A model generated the notes under the pieces. The model was not told the DNA's origin. It worked only from the letters and a program-made list of their open reading frames with translations, and ran no database searches. DNA of 64,000 bases, taken from Taiwanofungus camphoratus (Eukaryota > Basidiomycota > Agaricomycetes > Polyporales > Taiwanofungaceae). Of the stretch, positions 22,897-33,906 are shown piece by piece; position 1 is the first letter of the stretch, and the number at the start of each line of letters is the position of its first letter. The DNA lies in assembly GCA_003999685.1 (NCBI GenBank), contig CP021230.1:372001-436000 (forward strand), in the 5' to 3' direction. The position numbers and the translations under genes were made by a program.

Positions 22897-24018
22897 ACTG
22901 GTCCTATGCACTCCACGGTGGGTATTGTACGGTCGTTAACTTAGTGTATCAGTCGGGAGAAGCAGGAACATGAGTAGATCTTATAATGACTCGATTACCT
23001 CCCGTCATGATACTTATATATCACGATACTTGTTCATCACGATACCTATATATACAGTCAGCCGTAGCGGCGATTTCATGAGAAGCGACGCGGGGTGTAA
23101 CATGAGTTTTCTTATCCTCAAGACAGACAACAAACGGGGCGCCTATAGAAAGACTCGGCCGAGCTGTTTATTATTGAGCGGGATCGAAGCTGAAGATGTC
23201 TCTGTTATATGTAAGCAGATGGGCAGATGGTTCACGCTTCATGCGGAGCATTATCTATAACAACATCAGTAGGACAAACATCATCTGTGGATTGTGTGCA
23301 GAGCGGAGACGTACAGAAGAAATGCCATACCGTTTCAATATCATTACTTCAAATGTTCGATTTTAAAACCTGGTCGTCCGACCCACACATGAACCTGATG
23401 TTTAAAAGAAATTAGTCAAAGCTCCGGCCCGTCGGAAGCGGCGATATCCAGAATGAAAGAATCGGCAACTTATAAGTACGGAAACGAACTGGGACACCAT
23501 GAGACTGTCACAGAAAGGATAGTTGATAAAAGTGCCAAACGGCCGGGATACCATGGGCTTGTCACGGAAGCATGCATCATGCGCCGAAGGACATCCCAGA
23601 GAGTCCAGTCTCAGAGACCTTATTCATGCAGAGTTCCCAATGGTTCCCCTACAAAGGAGAACATGAGACTGCAGTAACTACATCCTCAACCATGACACGC
23701 AAGTTGATCGTGCTTACATAATTATTCCATATTCATAAACTTTAACTGGCTTCGGTGAAACTGCTTCAAATTGCAGCTTCAAGTTTTCTTGTCATTGTGA
23801 CGACCTTCTTCGAGTCGCAAAGCACGCCGAACGAGGTTTCTATGATGGATTGAATAACAAGTGCTCTCCGGTTTTACTTTGTTCTCTGCTGAAAGTTGTC
23901 GAGAAAAGGAACTCAGCTGATGCCGTCATTTGAGACTGCATAACCTCGGAGAGTGGGAATACTACATTATATAAAGCTGAAATCGACCCCGGTTCAATCA
24001 ACTCCAGCTGTCATCACC
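22897..24018. other. 1.1-kb spacer
   Basis: No supported gene. Two short repeated patches are visible: TCACGATAC occurs twice at about 23015-23045, and a diverged 25-nt unit (GGGAYACCATGRGMYTGTCAC) occurs twice at about 23490-23575. Confidence 0.4.
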
Positions 24019-24955
24019 ATGGGTCACCCGGACGAGCACATCTTTCCGCATGCCACTGGCCTCGCCGCCAACGCCGTCGAACGGCATCAAGAAACCCAGG
24101 ACCTCGTATTCTGGGCGGGATGGGTATGTACATCCTTAGCCCATGCTCTTCTACAATAAATCAAAACAAATCATCTGCGAAAGTTCTGTCCTTTTGTGCA
24201 AAGAGCGTGGATCGTTCTTGAGGAGAAGAACATCCCTTACCAATACAAGGAGGTCAACCCATACAAGAAGGAGAAGCACCTCCTCGGTATGTACTTGCGT
24301 CTGCACCGCTGCATTCACCCCTTCTCACCCCCGCAGACATCAACCCCAAGGGCCTCGTCCCCGCTGTCGAGTACAAGGGCAAGGCGCTCTACGAGTCGCT
24401 CGTCATCTGCGAGTTCCTCGAGGATGCGTACCCCGAGCGTGCCCCGCGCCTCCTACCGCAGGACCCCTTCGAGCGCGCGCACGTGCGTCTCTGGGTCGAC
24501 CACGTCGCCAAGGCGGTCGTCTCCGCATTCCACCGCCTGCTCCAGGCGCAGCAGGCGGACCAGCAGAAGGCTGCGCTCGACGAATACAATAAGGCGCTCA
24601 GGACGCTCGCGGAGAAGGTCAGGGGGCCGTACTTCCTCGGCGAGCAGTTCAGCTTGGTGGACGTCGTCGTCGCACCGTGGGTCATACGTGACTATATTCT
24701 CGAGGAGCATCGGGGCTACACGCGCGAGGCTGTCGGTGGCGGGTGGAAGGGGTATGCCGAAGCGCTTGAGAAGCGGGATAGTGTGTTGAAGACGCAGAGT
24801 GTGAGTCGACTTACTAATGCTTAGCGCCTGTCCCGCGCTGAAATTTTGATCTACAGGATAAGGAACATTATGAACCGATATATGGTCGATACTTGCGCGA
24901 TGAGGCACAGAGCGAGGTCGCTAAAGCCACCAGGAGCGGAAGAGGTCTTCCGTGA
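24019..24955 (+). CDS. Omega-like glutathione transferase
   Basis: Exons 24019-24123, 24184-24286, 24337-24800 and 24857-24955 give 256 residues. The thioredoxin-like N-domain has the omega/glutaredoxin-type active site WFCPFVQRAW, with Cys in the place of the Tyr/Ser of other classes. DINPKGLVPAVEYKGKALYES follows, with cis-Pro and the Glu-Ser that holds glutathione, then EFLEDAYP. The C-domain is helical, with YFLGEQFSLVDVVVAPW. Omega enzymes use the Cys for thiol transfer and dehalogenation-type reductions, and fungal members help with stress and xenobiotics in the cytosol. GC and third-codon G/C are clearly higher in the third exon than in its surroundings, as in a well-expressed gene. 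All joins are in phase. Confidence 0.9.
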
Positions 24956-25052
24956 TTCTGACTACTCTACTCGTGACAATCTCTGTAACAGCACTCTCGA
25001 TCAATGTGAGGTAATGCATGCCATCAATAAGCAAGCCCGCATGATATATATG

Positions 25053-25494
25053 ATACTATGCCTACGCCTTGAGTCGGCACCCTGACTCAGTCGGCAGTCA
25101 CACAAACCTAACGCCTGGTAACAATGAGTGATTGCAGTCGTTTTCAAGTCCGCCCGTCAACTCATTACAAAAATGACGACTCAAACATAATTAATCAAAA
25201 GCCCTTGCCACTTCGTAAATGAAACCCAGCCACGGCACTTTCGGCCATGGTGACACCGGTCGTAGCTTCACCAAAATGACAATCTTCATGAAAACTCGAG
25301 GTATCTGAATTTTTTAAACTTTGAGGCCTGTAGTATCATGACCGAGAACACATATATTGAATAACTAGTGGATCTGACAAATTCTGCGTGAGTTATAAGG
25401 ATGTGCCGACTGAGTGCTGGGTGCTTTCGCGATCAGTATTGACAATTATTCGCGCGTTCCATCAGGGTGCCGACTCAAGGCGTAGGCATAGTAT
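25053..25494. repeat. 442-bp fold-back repeat, possible degenerate MITE
   Basis: The first 33 bp (25053-25085, starting ATACTATGCC) are repeated exactly as reverse complement at 25462-25494. A second inverted pair, ACTCAGTCGGCA, lies inside at about 25085-25096 and again at about 25408-25419. No convincing target duplication flanks the outer ends, so the element, if it is one, is old or its true ends lie elsewhere. No transposase is present. Confidence 0.6.
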
Positions 25495-26463
25495 GCATCT
25501 CTTGTGCACCGCGAGATCCAGCCGCCGCACTGTACACTACAGACGTTTGCCTGCTGACTCATCGAGTAGCAAAGAGGTGGATGGCACTGACTTGGGACAA
25601 TATCCCTTTGTGGCGCCTGGAAATACGTATCAATTGTTAGAGCAAGCGATGGACGAGGAGCCAAGTGATTTCCAGGTTGACTTGTGGCGAGTGTCCCCGG
25701 AATCTAGGGTGACGGCCTCGTGCATAGGCCTCAACGAAGTGACGAACACTGTACCAGCCAGAACAGGACAATTAGTATCTCAACCGACAAAGCTCAGCCT
25801 CACGCGCATGGACTATGCACCGAAGACCAGTGCTTGCTTTGAACCAAGGCTGTATCCAGTTGTCGCTAACGGCGCCCCCGCCAGGGCGCTGCAGAATATC
25901 AGAAGCACCGTGTCTAGCCGTTCGGACGGAACAGATAGCCATAACTGTCAAAGCGGCTGTGCAGCTTTGGCACGCAGACACGAGGCGACGGAAGGGCGGT
26001 GTCAGCAGAAGACGCATGCCGGTCGCAACCGTCATCCCTCGACTTCGGCTGGATGGTCCTAGTTGTGGGGAATTTGAAAGACAGCTTCGAGAAAATAAAA
26101 GCGTTGAAGGAATCAAAGCGCTCACGTATACTTGGCAGAGAGCGAAGTCACAGAGAATGTGACATTCACAATAGCCAGTTCTTGCGGAGAAGAGAGTTGG
26201 CGTACGACTGTCGCTGATGGTCGTAGACAACGATGTGACTACCTCAAATCAACAGCCAATAACTTATTAAGACTGAAAAATAGGGGGGAGAGATCGGTCA
26301 CAGATACTCGCCATGGCAGAATATCACAATAAGATCGCTTTCTCCAAGACAGAGGGTACAGTCACGTGATTTCCTTAGATCACCTACTGGAACCAGTCCG
26401 AGGGGAAGACTGTAGCGACGCGGCACTGCTTTGGCCTCATGGGGTGCTTTGCATTCAGGAGGG

Positions 26464-26470
26464 TATAAAA
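26464..26470 (+). promoter_or_regulatory. TATA box (TATAAAA)
   Basis: A perfect TATAAAA 78 bp upstream of the ATG at 26548, the best core promoter match in the window. Confidence 0.6.
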
Positions 26471-26547
26471 AGGGTCGATATGGTGCCTTTTGAGACAATC
26501 ACTCACAACTCATCGCAATTCACTTTAACCACCACTCTCAAATCACC

Positions 26548-27459
26548 ATGGTTCCTGCGTCCCAAGCCGAACCGGTTGTAGAATTCAAGGGTATTGTGAG
26601 AGCGTTGACAGGAAACCGTAAGCCGGCGGGTATATGTTACTTGGGGACGTCAAAATGCTCACATTTTTCCCTGAACAGAACTTTTGCATCCAATACCTGT
26701 CCAGCACGTCGCGCCCCCCTACCAACCCTTCCATGCGCCGCCTTTCCCCAAGCCAATCCACAAGCCCCAGCGCGAGAGCATGAAGCATCGGCATTATACC
26801 ATAGGCGACAAAATCACACTAGTGCTCATGTTGCTCCTAGGACTATCATGGGAGCTGTCGCTTGCTGTTGCGAGGGCCATCATACCAATTTCTGTGATTC
26901 CAGCGGACAAACTGGGGCGTACCATACGTCCATCTGACCGCCGACAAGCACACACAACAATTCCGCAAAAAGCAGAAAAGGATGCGACAGCCTCGTCCGA
27001 ATCGCCTGAACACATCAATTTCAGTATTTATTCCTGGTTGGGCAGCTTGCTCAAGGCGGCGGGCCTTGTGCAGGTCCTTCGATATCTTTGGACGGTGTGT
27101 GGAAGTCTTCTGCCTATCTTTTGTATGATATTGACTCCTGAAATCCTCGATGCTTGTTGGTGTCTAACAGGAAACAGAGATTCAGGATCATCTGCCTGCC
27201 TTATCTGTCAAGGAAATCTCGATTACTCTCGCGACTCTGTTCGTCATCTGGCTGTTAGCAGCGGGTGAGGCTGAAAAGAGAAAGCAAGAAGAAATTGAAG
27301 CCAAAATAGAAGAATGGAGACAACACCGACAAGAAGAGAAAGAGTACCGAGAGCACTATCTCAGGGAATTACGTGAGTAAACATTTTGACATGACATATT
27401 TGTGTTGCTAATGAGAATTAGGCAAAGCATGGTCGGCTCACGTCAATGCAGGGCAGTGA
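26548..27459 (+). CDS. Unknown two-helix membrane protein with C-terminal coiled coil
   Basis: Exons 26548-26590, 26679-27094, 27171-27372 and 27422-27459 give 232 residues; all joins keep phase. I do not recognise the family. Visible parts in order: a short start MVPASQAEPVVEFK, a Pro/His-rich stretch, a hydrophobic helix (ITLVLMLLLGLSW) at about 60-80, a polar middle of about 70 residues, a second helix (ISITLATLFVIWLLAAG) at about 168-184, then a strongly charged helix rich in Glu, Lys, Arg and Gln (about 185-215) and the end AWSAHVNAGQ. The layout suggests a small endomembrane or mitochondrial membrane protein with a cytosolic coiled coil. It has a good TATA box, so it may be strongly or conditionally expressed. 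Confidence 0.65.
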
Positions 27460-28046
27460 CTTGATGAAGGACTCCAGCGTCAGTGGTGCTATAGTGTATT
27501 CAAGTTATGCCTCTAGTGGATAATACTCTTGACGGACGAGAGGCTTCTCTCAAATTTCATCCCGGTTGTTGTACACCTCTGTATTATATTCAAGTCGTCC
27601 TTGCATCCTTGCATCATTTATCGTAATCGCTGCTTCGATTGCTGGTTCTGAAGAGTGGGTTTTTCCTGAGGTAGGCGGTCCTCGATGGAGGCCTGCTTAT
27701 CCTGTGCTGGCAAGACTATGAAGCCCATGTTCCTATGACTGTATATCTGAGACTCAGGTCATTCTTGCGCACAGAAGATGCCGAGTCGAAAATGTCGTCG
27801 TGGGAAGGTGCATTTAATTGGCGTTTCACCTTTTGAGGTAGTTGCGAGCAAGGATAGACTAGTAATGCTACAGCAGCATATTAGAACCACCAAAGTCAGA
27901 GTCATCAAGAAGCATGCCATGTTTTGCGTCCTGCTGCGGCCAGTGAGGTCAATGTGCATGGGCACACAGCGGCTGCTGAGAGGTGTGATAAGCAGCCAAA
28001 GTATAAGGCCCCATTATGCAAATCAAGGAGTCTACATGTTCTGACC
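27460..28046. other. Spacer left of the MITE
   Basis: Short frames at 27778-28044 (+) and 27759-27965 (-) overlap on opposite strands and lack recognisable motifs. Nothing supported. Confidence 0.4.
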
Positions 28047-28270
28047 CATGAATCTCTGTAAAAAAGGATAGTCAACCGTAGTCCCCAAATTGCGCCAGGT
28101 GACTATTATGGTGACTAAATCAGGGAGCATAGTCACGCATTAGTCGCTGATGCGTGACTCTTTTCTCCAAATTTGGACAGCGGCATTCAAGAAAAATGAC
28201 TAGTCCATTGGCGCAATTTGGGGACTAGGTTTGTGACTAGATTGACTATCGTTTTTTACAGAGCATGAAT
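28047..28270. mobile_element. Complete 210-bp MITE with 7-bp target-site duplication
   Basis: Element 28054-28263 begins CTCTGTAAAAAAGGATAGTC and its other end is the reverse complement of CTCTGTAAAAAACGATAGTC, so the terminal inverted repeats match over about 22 bp with one mismatch. Both sides carry the exact duplication CATGAAT (28047-28053 and 28264-28270). The arms continue with a second inverted pair, AGTCCCCAAATTGCGCCA. The pentamer TAGTC/GACTA recurs about ten times, as subterminal transposase-binding repeats do in several DNA transposon families. The centre is a perfect hairpin (28131-28140 pairs with 28150-28159). It has no coding capacity and the sharp ends suggest a recent insertion. 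The superfamily is not certain: 7 bp is unusual, near hAT and P types. Confidence 0.85.
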
Positions 28271-28566
28271 GCTTATGCCTGCACCTTTTATGTCAAGCAT
28301 CATATGCATCAACATCCAAGAACATTGGTCATAATTTGACCATCAAATTCATTGCCAACCATTGGTGTAGCATGATTGGTGGATGGCAATTGGTTAACAT
28401 TCCCACTGACACTCAGGTGATCAACTTTGTGGTCCCCCACCAAATTGCCCCTCTATTTCAATGAGACCCAAAACTTCGGCTTTTGTTTGGAAGTCATCTA
28501 CGCCACTTAAATTTGCAGCAGTAAACGTTAAGTAGTAAACAAAATAAAACTTTAGGAGCTCCCCCT
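28271..28566. other. AT-rich spacer between MITE and mtHsp70 promoter
   Basis: No gene. Several CCATTGG/CCAATTG-like words suggest another old repeat, but ends could not be found. Confidence 0.3.
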
Positions 28567-28581
28567 GGAACCTTCCGGAAT
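28567..28581 (+). promoter_or_regulatory. Perfect heat-shock element (three alternating nGAAn units)
   Basis: The text GGAACCTTCCGGAAT contains GAA, TTC and GAA at exact 5-bp spacing, the consensus for trimeric heat-shock factor Hsf1. It lies about 120-135 bp upstream of the mtHsp70 start, which matches the gene's expected heat induction. Confidence 0.8.
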
Positions 28582-28702
28582 GCTACGTGGGCTTATTCGG
28601 TGAGAGCCGGCCGACCTTACGTAATATTACGCATTCAAAAATTTGAGTGGGAGCAATTCCGATCCTTACTCACCTCTCCTCCTTCGTTCATCCTCCTTCA
28701 CT

Positions 28703-31193
28703 ATGTTCGCTGCTGCTCGTTCCCTCCGTTCCGTTTCCCGCACTGGCAATTATGCTGTAAGTATAGGTATATGGTGCCTAAGCATCTGTTTCTTATGAGC
28801 TGTATAGGGTATTCCGCGGTCCCTGATCGCGAGGAACATGAATTCAAAGGTCAACGGTACGTGTCATTTTCCAGGTGAATTTGGGCCTGGTGCTCATGAA
28901 ACTCGATTGTTTTCAGGTCCCGTCGTTGGCATTGATTTGGGAACGACCAACTCTTGCGTCTCTATTATGGAGGGCAAGACGTCGCGGGTGATTGAGAACT
29001 CTGAGGGTGCACGGACAACACCATCGGTCGTTGGATTCACGAAGCACGATGAGCGGTTGGTCGGTCTGCCTGCCAAGCGTCAGGCAGTCGTCAATTCGCA
29101 AAACACTGTGTTTGCCTTCAAGCGCCTCATTGGTCGTCAGTTCAGCGATCCGGAAGTAAAGAAGGATATGCAACATTGGTAAGCAGTGCGTCTGGCCCTC
29201 ATCCTCCCCTTCGCTAAAGTTTCTGTGCTAGGCCGTTTAAAGTTGTACCAAAGTCTGACGGACGGCCAGCCGTTGAGGTTGATAGTGGTGGCAAGAAGCA
29301 AGTCTTCGTAAGCGCCCACCCTTGCGCAGCATACGACACTGCTCATGTTATCACAGTCTCCTGAAGAATTGTCTTCAATGGTCTTGGCCAAGATGAGAGA
29401 GACCGCAGAGCAATACCTCAACAAGAAAGTCAAGTAAGTACTGCCACGTCATATACTTCTTAAAGTCTAAAACTTCTCCATAGCCATGCTGTCATCACTG
29501 TCCCCGCGTACTTCAACGATGCGCAACGGCAAGCGACGAAGGATGCTGGTCAAATTGCTGGTCTTGACGTGTTGCGGGTGATCAATGAGCCTACGGCTGC
29601 CGCTCTTGCGTACGGTCTTGACCGTGCCGAGTCCGCCATTATCGCCGTGTATGATCTTGGTGGAGGAACCTTCGATATTTCTATCCTGGAAATGCAGAAG
29701 GGAGTGTTCGAGGTGAAGTCTACGAACGGTGACACCCACTTGGGTGGTGAAGACTTCGACATCGCCCTCGTCCAACATATCATCAACGAGTTCAAAAAGG
29801 AGCAGGGCTTGGACCTCGGACGGGACCCCATGGCTATCCAGCGTATTCGTGAGGCGGCTGAGAAGGCGAAGATTGAGTTATCGTCGACATCCCAGACGGA
29901 GATCAACCTGCCCTTCATCACGGCGGATGCCTCCGGCGCCAAGCATATCAACCTCAAGATCTTGAGGTCACAATTCGAAAGTCTCGTAGGACCACTTATC
30001 CAGCGCACGGTTGATCCTTGCAAGAAGGCGCTTGCGGATGCTGGCGTGAAGGCAAGCGAGGTCAACGAAGTTATCTTAGTTGGTGGTATGACGCGCATGC
30101 CCCGTGTGGTCGACACTGTCAAAACCATATTCGGTCGGGAGCCCAGCAAGGGTGTCAACCCTGATGAAGCTGTTGCTATTGGTGCTTCGATCCAGGGTGG
30201 TGTCTTGGCGGGCAATGTCACGGACATTCTCTTGCTTGATGTCACTCCCCTGTCGCTCGGTATGTCCATTGAGTTCCTTTGCGTGTTGTATTTCACTAAA
30301 AAGTTCATTCAGGTATTGAGACTCTCGGTGGTATCATGACCAAACTCATTCAGCGCAACACTACCATCCCCACCAAGAAGACACAGACTTTCTCCACTGC
30401 TGCAGACGGTCAGACTGCCATCGAGGTCAAGATCTATCAGGGTGAGCGTGAGTTAGTGCGTGACAACAAGCTCCTCGGCAACTTCAACCTTGTCGGCATT
30501 CCTCCCGCTCCCAAGGGTGTTCCTCAAATTGATATCACCTTCGACATCGATGCAGGTAAGTGTTAATCGTGCTCGATTTATGCCTGTATAACTAATCTCG
30601 ACTATCCTCAGACGGTATCGTGCACGTCACTGCCAAGGACAAGGCAACTAACAAGGACCAGTCGATGACGATTGCTTCATCGTCAGGTCTTAGCGACAAG
30701 GACATCGAGCGCATGGTTTCGGACGCAGAGCAGTATGCTGAGACCGACAAGGCGAGGAAATTGGTCATTGAGGAAGCGAACAAGGCCGACTCTGTCTGCT
30801 CTGACACCGAGAAGGGTAATTTGATGCGTTTTTTACTTTGTGGTGCCAATTGACTAATCGTGTACCTCTGCAGCTATGAACGAGTTCAAGGACCAGCTTG
30901 ATGCCACTGAAAAGGAGAAGGTTCAGAAGCTCGTTACTGAGCTTCGGGAGCTTGCTGTTAAGGGCCAGGCTGGCGACGCATCGACTACTGCTGACACCAT
31001 CCGCGAGAAGGTCAATGAGACACAACAGGCGTCTTTGGGTCTCTTCCAAAAGGCACGCTTCCTCTATATATATGCTATCAGCTTTGGCTGATATACTTTC
31101 CAGGTGTATGAGAAGCGCAATGCTGAAAACGCTGCTAACGAGTCGACGACCTCTGAGGAGAAGGAGAAGAAGGACGAGGAGAAGAAGGATTAA
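28703..31193 (+). CDS. SSC1: Mitochondrial Hsp70 (Ssc1-type) chaperone
   Basis: Ten exons: 28703-28756, 28808-28856, 28917-29178, 29232-29307, 29357-29433, 29484-30259, 30313-30555, 30612-30815, 30874-31052 and 31104-31193, for 669 residues. An Arg-rich presequence ([13 protein letters not shown]) precedes [11 protein letters not shown], the phosphate loop [20 protein letters not shown], the hydrophobic linker [11 protein letters not shown], and a substrate-binding domain with [14 protein letters not shown] and ITFDIDADGIV. The tail is acidic/lysine-rich ([12 protein letters not shown]) rather than EEVD, as in matrix Hsp70. It drives protein import with Tim44 and folds matrix proteins. The last intron (31053-31103) has a GC donor: no GT is available and the join LFQK-VYEKR is conserved. 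A heat-shock element stands upstream. Confidence 0.96.
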
Positions 31194-31805
31194 GTTCCTA
31201 GTCTTTATTCCCCGCTCATTCTCTGCTTCGCCTCCCTCAACACTCTGCCCTCCGCAACCCTTCATATTTTGTCACAACATCATATGGGCAGTTCGTCGTT
31301 GAGGTTTTCTCCCGCGCATCAGCATATAGAGCACTTGAAAAGTAATCTTACGCATTTATTTGGCCTTACATTATGATCACTGTCGCACAGTCTAGTTCGA
31401 TGCCTAGTATGTAGTACTCGAACAGTTCACACACCCCCGCTCAGCATTGCTCTCGATTCTCTGTATATTCTCTTCTCATTTTCATTATACTCCATGACAC
31501 CAGCAATGTATCCTAATGCGATGCATCGGCGTATGTTTGAGAGGATATGGTTGCGTGAAACACTATTGAGAGCGAGACGAGTCTCTGGTGGTATAAATGA
31601 CTTAGACGAACCACAGATTGAGTTGAACTAGGATATTCCGGTGCTCTTCACTCAGTGCCCTGCCGATGTCGTCCTCTTAGCTCTAAGTGCGCCCATATGG
31701 TTTACCACGGGACCTACTGTGGGTCCGTGACCTCGACGCATAATGCTTGCCAGCACGCATACTACGTTGTGTAATGCTTTCAAGTAACTACTTCTATCAC
31801 TCAAC
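31194..31805. other. Spacer after mtHsp70
   Basis: 3' UTR of mtHsp70 and promoter of the next gene. No other feature recognised. Confidence 0.4.
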
Positions 31806-33304
31806 ATGTCATCACCAGGCAAAGTTGGCGGTGGTTATGGGCCTGTCCGCGCAAACATCGATGTCAAGAAGCTCAATGCGTACCTCGTCGAGCACGTTGG
31901 GGTCGTCCGGTCACCTGTGGATGTAAAACAATTCAAGGTGAGTGAAGAATAGGAAGGTACTCAAATTGAAACTCATGCTTTGTATTCAGTTTGGGCAGGT
32001 ATGCCAACTCGAGGACCCGGGGCACGATAATCTAATCTATTATTACAGTCAAACCCAACGTACTTTTTGACAGATGCCAGGTGAGCACACAGTATTACAT
32101 CTATAATGTATGACTTTGACTCATGTTGCGGTAGCTCGAAGCGATTCGTTCTGCGGAAGAAGCCTGCAGGCCAGCTACTCTCGTCGAACGCACATCAGAT
32201 TGAAAGAGAGTTTACGATTCTAAGCGCATTGCACAAGCATAATATAAACCCTTCCACCTCCGCTGATACGAAAGTACCGATTCCGGAACCCATCGCGCTT
32301 TGCGAGGACAGTTCAATCATTGGGACGCCATTCTACATCATGGAGTTCTTAGACGGCCGAATATTCACAGACGCAAGGACGCCGGAAGTAACTCCAAAGG
32401 CAAGGCGCGAGTGGTCGGTCTACTCTCCCCTGGCGCGTTAGCAACTACCTGACATACGCTTCGCCAGCTGGCTGTCGGCCGTCCGTGCCCTCGCAGCCCT
32501 GTCTTCACTTTCACCCTCCGCGCTTGGCCTGACGAGCTTTGGCCCCTCTACGCCATACTTCCCGCGGCAGATCAGGTCCCTTACGAAGGTTTCACGTACA
32601 CAGGCGGGAGTCGTGGACATGGAATCGGGCGAGCCCACCGGCGCGATCCCGCGATTCGACGAGATGGTCGCATGGTATAACAAGAACCTGCCCGACGAGA
32701 ACAAGACCGGGCTGCGCATCGTGCACGGCGACTACAAGCTCGACAACCTGATCTTCCACCCAACCGAGAATCGTGTCATAGGCATCCTCGACTGGGAGCT
32801 GTGCACGCTAGGCAGTCCGGTGAGCCACTCAGTGCAATGTAGATATATGATGTCAATGACGGAGGACCCCGGCAGCTCGCCGACCTAGCGAACCTCACAC
32901 AGCCTTGGTCTATCGATCCTGCAATGTTGCCCACAGAACAACCAGGTCTGGTTGGCTTCAAGAATGTTGTCGAAGACGTGCCAGTACCACTCGAGGATCT
33001 GGAGCGTGAATTCTGCCGGCTCATGCGTCAGCCTTATCCCATCGAAGAAATGGTGTTCGCGCGCAGTTGGATGCTATTCCGCGTATGCATTCTTTTGTAG
33101 TGGTGGCTCTGTCGGTCCTTCGCTAATGGCGATGTGCAGATGGCGGTTATTGCGCAGGGTATAGCGGCACGCTACGCGCGTCGCCAGGCCAGCTCTGAGA
33201 GGGCTTTCGTCTACGGGCAGCTTTTCCCGTTGATTGGCGACTTAGCATGGGCAGCGCTGAATGACTCGAGCGCATTTGACGGCAAGACGAGATCGCGATT
33301 ATAA
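31806..33304 (+). CDS. APH-type phosphotransferase, ACAD10/11-like kinase domain protein
   Basis: Seven exons: 31806-31937, 31990-31998, 32049-32080, 32135-32413, 32468-32819, 32876-33082 and 33140-33304, for 391 residues. The APH fold is shown by [21 protein letters not shown] with the ATP-binding Lys, a Glu-bearing QIEREF, the catalytic loop [15 protein letters not shown] (H-G-D-x4-N) and the metal-binding [12 protein letters not shown]. In animals this domain sits in ACAD10/ACAD11 and phosphorylates 4-hydroxy fatty acyl groups; the stand-alone fungal form probably acts on a related acyl substrate, which is inference. The second exon is a 9-nt micro-exon (F-G-Q) between introns of 52 and 50 nt; it supplies the conserved FGQSNPTY loop. 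Confidence 0.88.
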
Positions 33305-33906
33305 TCCGGCTCGAAGGTTCAAGTTGTATCTGCTAAACATTCTTGAACAATATACCTGGGTCACGATATAATATTTTCAATGGTGTTACATCAATATATA
33401 TGTCAAGGTTGAAGGTGGTTTTGCCTCATGCCACTATTGGACATCTTGTCATGCGGTAAACTTTGAAGGCTAGCCAGCATCCTTCCTCGAATTGCTACTT
33501 AGAGGGGTTGGCCTACGCCCACCCAGTGATTCACTCAGCAGTAACATTTTAGACTCTGTAAGGTCTTCTGGCAAGTTGCACCTCAAGGAAATATGCAGAA
33601 TAGCTACAAGTAGGACTCCCAGAAAATAGAGTAATTAGTGGAGACATCTGTAGAAGAAGCAGTGATATGACTATCGGAATGACTCCTGGGCCAGACACAC
33701 CAAGAAGCCTGAGATCTCAAGCTGGGTAGATAAGAGATGCTGCTCGAGCACATTAAAAATCTTTTAATACACATAATCTTCATGATTTATAACACTGAGT
33801 GTTGTTGGGTACTAGTCTTTATTGTAATACAAACTAGACAGCATACTATTCCCCATTGCTCCGATCGAAGATGTCCACAAAATTCACCTTGATCTCAGAT
33901 GCTATG
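33305..33906. other. Spacer
   Basis: Convergent 3' flanks of the APH gene and the terpene-cyclase pseudogene. No gene or RNA recognised. Confidence 0.4.

Larger units (their letters stand above)
24956..26547. other. 1.6-kb stretch with an inverted repeat but no supported gene
   Basis: Holds the inverted repeat 25053-25494 described separately. Open frames at 25388-26062 (+), 25815-26162 (+) and 25772-26230 (-) overlap one another and show no domain; they may be remnants of a lost gene. The last 100 bp is the promoter of the next gene. Confidence 0.4.

Noticed and set aside
25388-26230. Overlapping frames of 224, 115 and 152 residues on both strands
   Set aside because: They overlap on opposite strands and show no recognisable domain or consistent splice sites.
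27759-28044. Possible small coding gene beside the MITE
   Set aside because: Frames on both strands of similar length and no family character.
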